Source: an uncultured Actinomycetes bacterium
GTDB taxonomy: Bacteria; Actinomycetota; Thermoleophilia; Gaiellales; F1-60-MAGs149
Reading direction: 5' to 3'
Assembly: GCA_903873565.1 (NCBI GenBank)
Contig: CAIQOY010000035.1
Span: 1-5,922, forward strand
Length of the DNA stretch: 5,922 nucleotides
Shown here: one piece after another, positions 5,689-5,922 of the stretch
How positions within the stretch are numbered: the first letter of the stretch is position 1
How the letters are laid out: each line of letters opens with the position of its first letter
Notes under the pieces: model-generated
Databases searched by the model: none
Told to the model about the DNA's origin: nothing
The model's input: the letters and a program-made list of their open reading frames with translations, nothing else
Program-made: the position numbers and the translations under genes

Positions 5689-5694
5689 AGGGTA
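5689..5694 (-). promoter_or_regulatory. Candidate -10 element of the tRNA-Ser gene
   Basis: TACCCT on the minus strand ends 10 bases before the first base of the mature tRNA, which would leave a short 5' leader for RNase P. No good -35 is seen. Confidence 0.4.
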
Positions 5695-5764
5695 CCAGCC
5701 GCCCCGTGGCCGCCGTCGGGCCCCGCTAGGCGCGCCTCGAACGCGGATTCGGCGCGGCGTTGGG

Positions 5765-5770
5765 TAGCGT
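5765..5770 (+). promoter_or_regulatory. -10 element of the cation transporter gene, apparently leaderless
   Basis: TAGCGT is followed by six bases (TCCCCG) and the GTG at 5777. It is divergent from the tRNA-Ser promoter. Confidence 0.5.
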
Positions 5771-5776
5771 TCCCCG

Positions 5777-5922
5777 GTGTCCGCGGCCCTGCCGACCGAT
5801 CACGCCCGCCGCAAGTGGCGCGCCGCGTGGCTGAGCGTCGCCCTGACGGCGTCCGCCGTGGCCGCCAAGGGCACGGTGGCGGCGATCACCGGATCGTCGG
5901 CCGTCCTCGCCGAGACCGCCCA
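5777..5922 (+). CDS. Cation diffusion facilitator (CDF) transporter, first 48 codons, cut by the window edge
   Basis: CDF proteins are inner-membrane antiporters that export divalent metals such as Zn2+, Fe2+ or Mn2+ in exchange for protons. Only the N-terminus is present: a short basic cytoplasmic start (about 1-15), the first transmembrane helix (about 16-37, WLSVALTASAVAAKGTVAAI), and the family hallmark TGSSAVLAETA (38-48). In relatives this last stretch runs straight into a histidine and the H/D-rich metal site of helix 2. The window ends on CA, the first two bases of the next codon, which fits His. The frame is open to the edge. The GTG start at 5777 is chosen from the TAGCGT hexamer six bases upstream and from the normal distance to helix 1. 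Metal specificity cannot be judged from this fragment. Confidence 0.8.
   Translation, partial: MSAALPTDHARRKWRAAWLSVALTASAVAAKGTVAAITGSSAVLAETA

Noticed and set aside
1..5922. CRISPR array, insertion sequence, phage or integration site
   Set aside because: I found no spaced direct repeats, transposase or integrase motifs, or terminal inverted repeats. The tRNA-Ser gene has no duplicated 3' end nearby that would mark an attachment site.

Overview
The window is very GC-rich, with G/C dominating third codon positions. It reads like the chromosome of a high-GC actinobacterium, and the order Solirubrobacterales (class Thermoleophilia) is my best guess. Support for this: a GabD1-type aldehyde dehydrogenase, a tRNA gene without an encoded CCA, starts that look leaderless, and a secreted beta-rich protein of a kind common there. 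The placement is an inference from overall character, not from a marker gene.

Layout, left to right. A class I-type polyphosphate kinase 2 (PPK2) runs off the left edge on the minus strand. Divergent from it across 70 bp is a secreted protein of unknown function with three cysteine pairs (713-1849, +). This converges, with only 7 bp between stops, on a MetX-like alpha/beta hydrolase (1857-2840, -). Divergent from the hydrolase is a MazE/MazF-type toxin-antitoxin pair with a 29-bp overlap (2971-3219 and 3191-3553, +). A perfect 16-bp inverted repeat at 3564-3609 separates mazF from a convergent NAD(P)-dependent aldehyde dehydrogenase of the succinate-semialdehyde dehydrogenase type (3627-4991, -). 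Then come a small four-helix membrane protein built from two repeats (5104-5529, -), a tRNA-Ser(GCU) (5589-5678, -), and the first 48 codons of a cation diffusion facilitator transporter (5777 to the right edge, +).

These are mostly independent single-gene units, not a pathway; only the toxin-antitoxin pair is an evident operon. What they share is promoter architecture. Six of the seven genes with their own apparent promoter have a TANNNT hexamer followed by exactly 6 or 7 bases and then ATG or GTG, so transcription should begin at the start codon. The aldehyde dehydrogenase is the exception, with a leader and a Shine-Dalgarno sequence.

I see no mobile element, CRISPR array or obvious novel multi-gene system. 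The items most worth a second look are the internally duplicated membrane protein with paired HxxxH motifs and the uniform leaderless promoter layout. No stretch longer than 300 bases lacks a gene.
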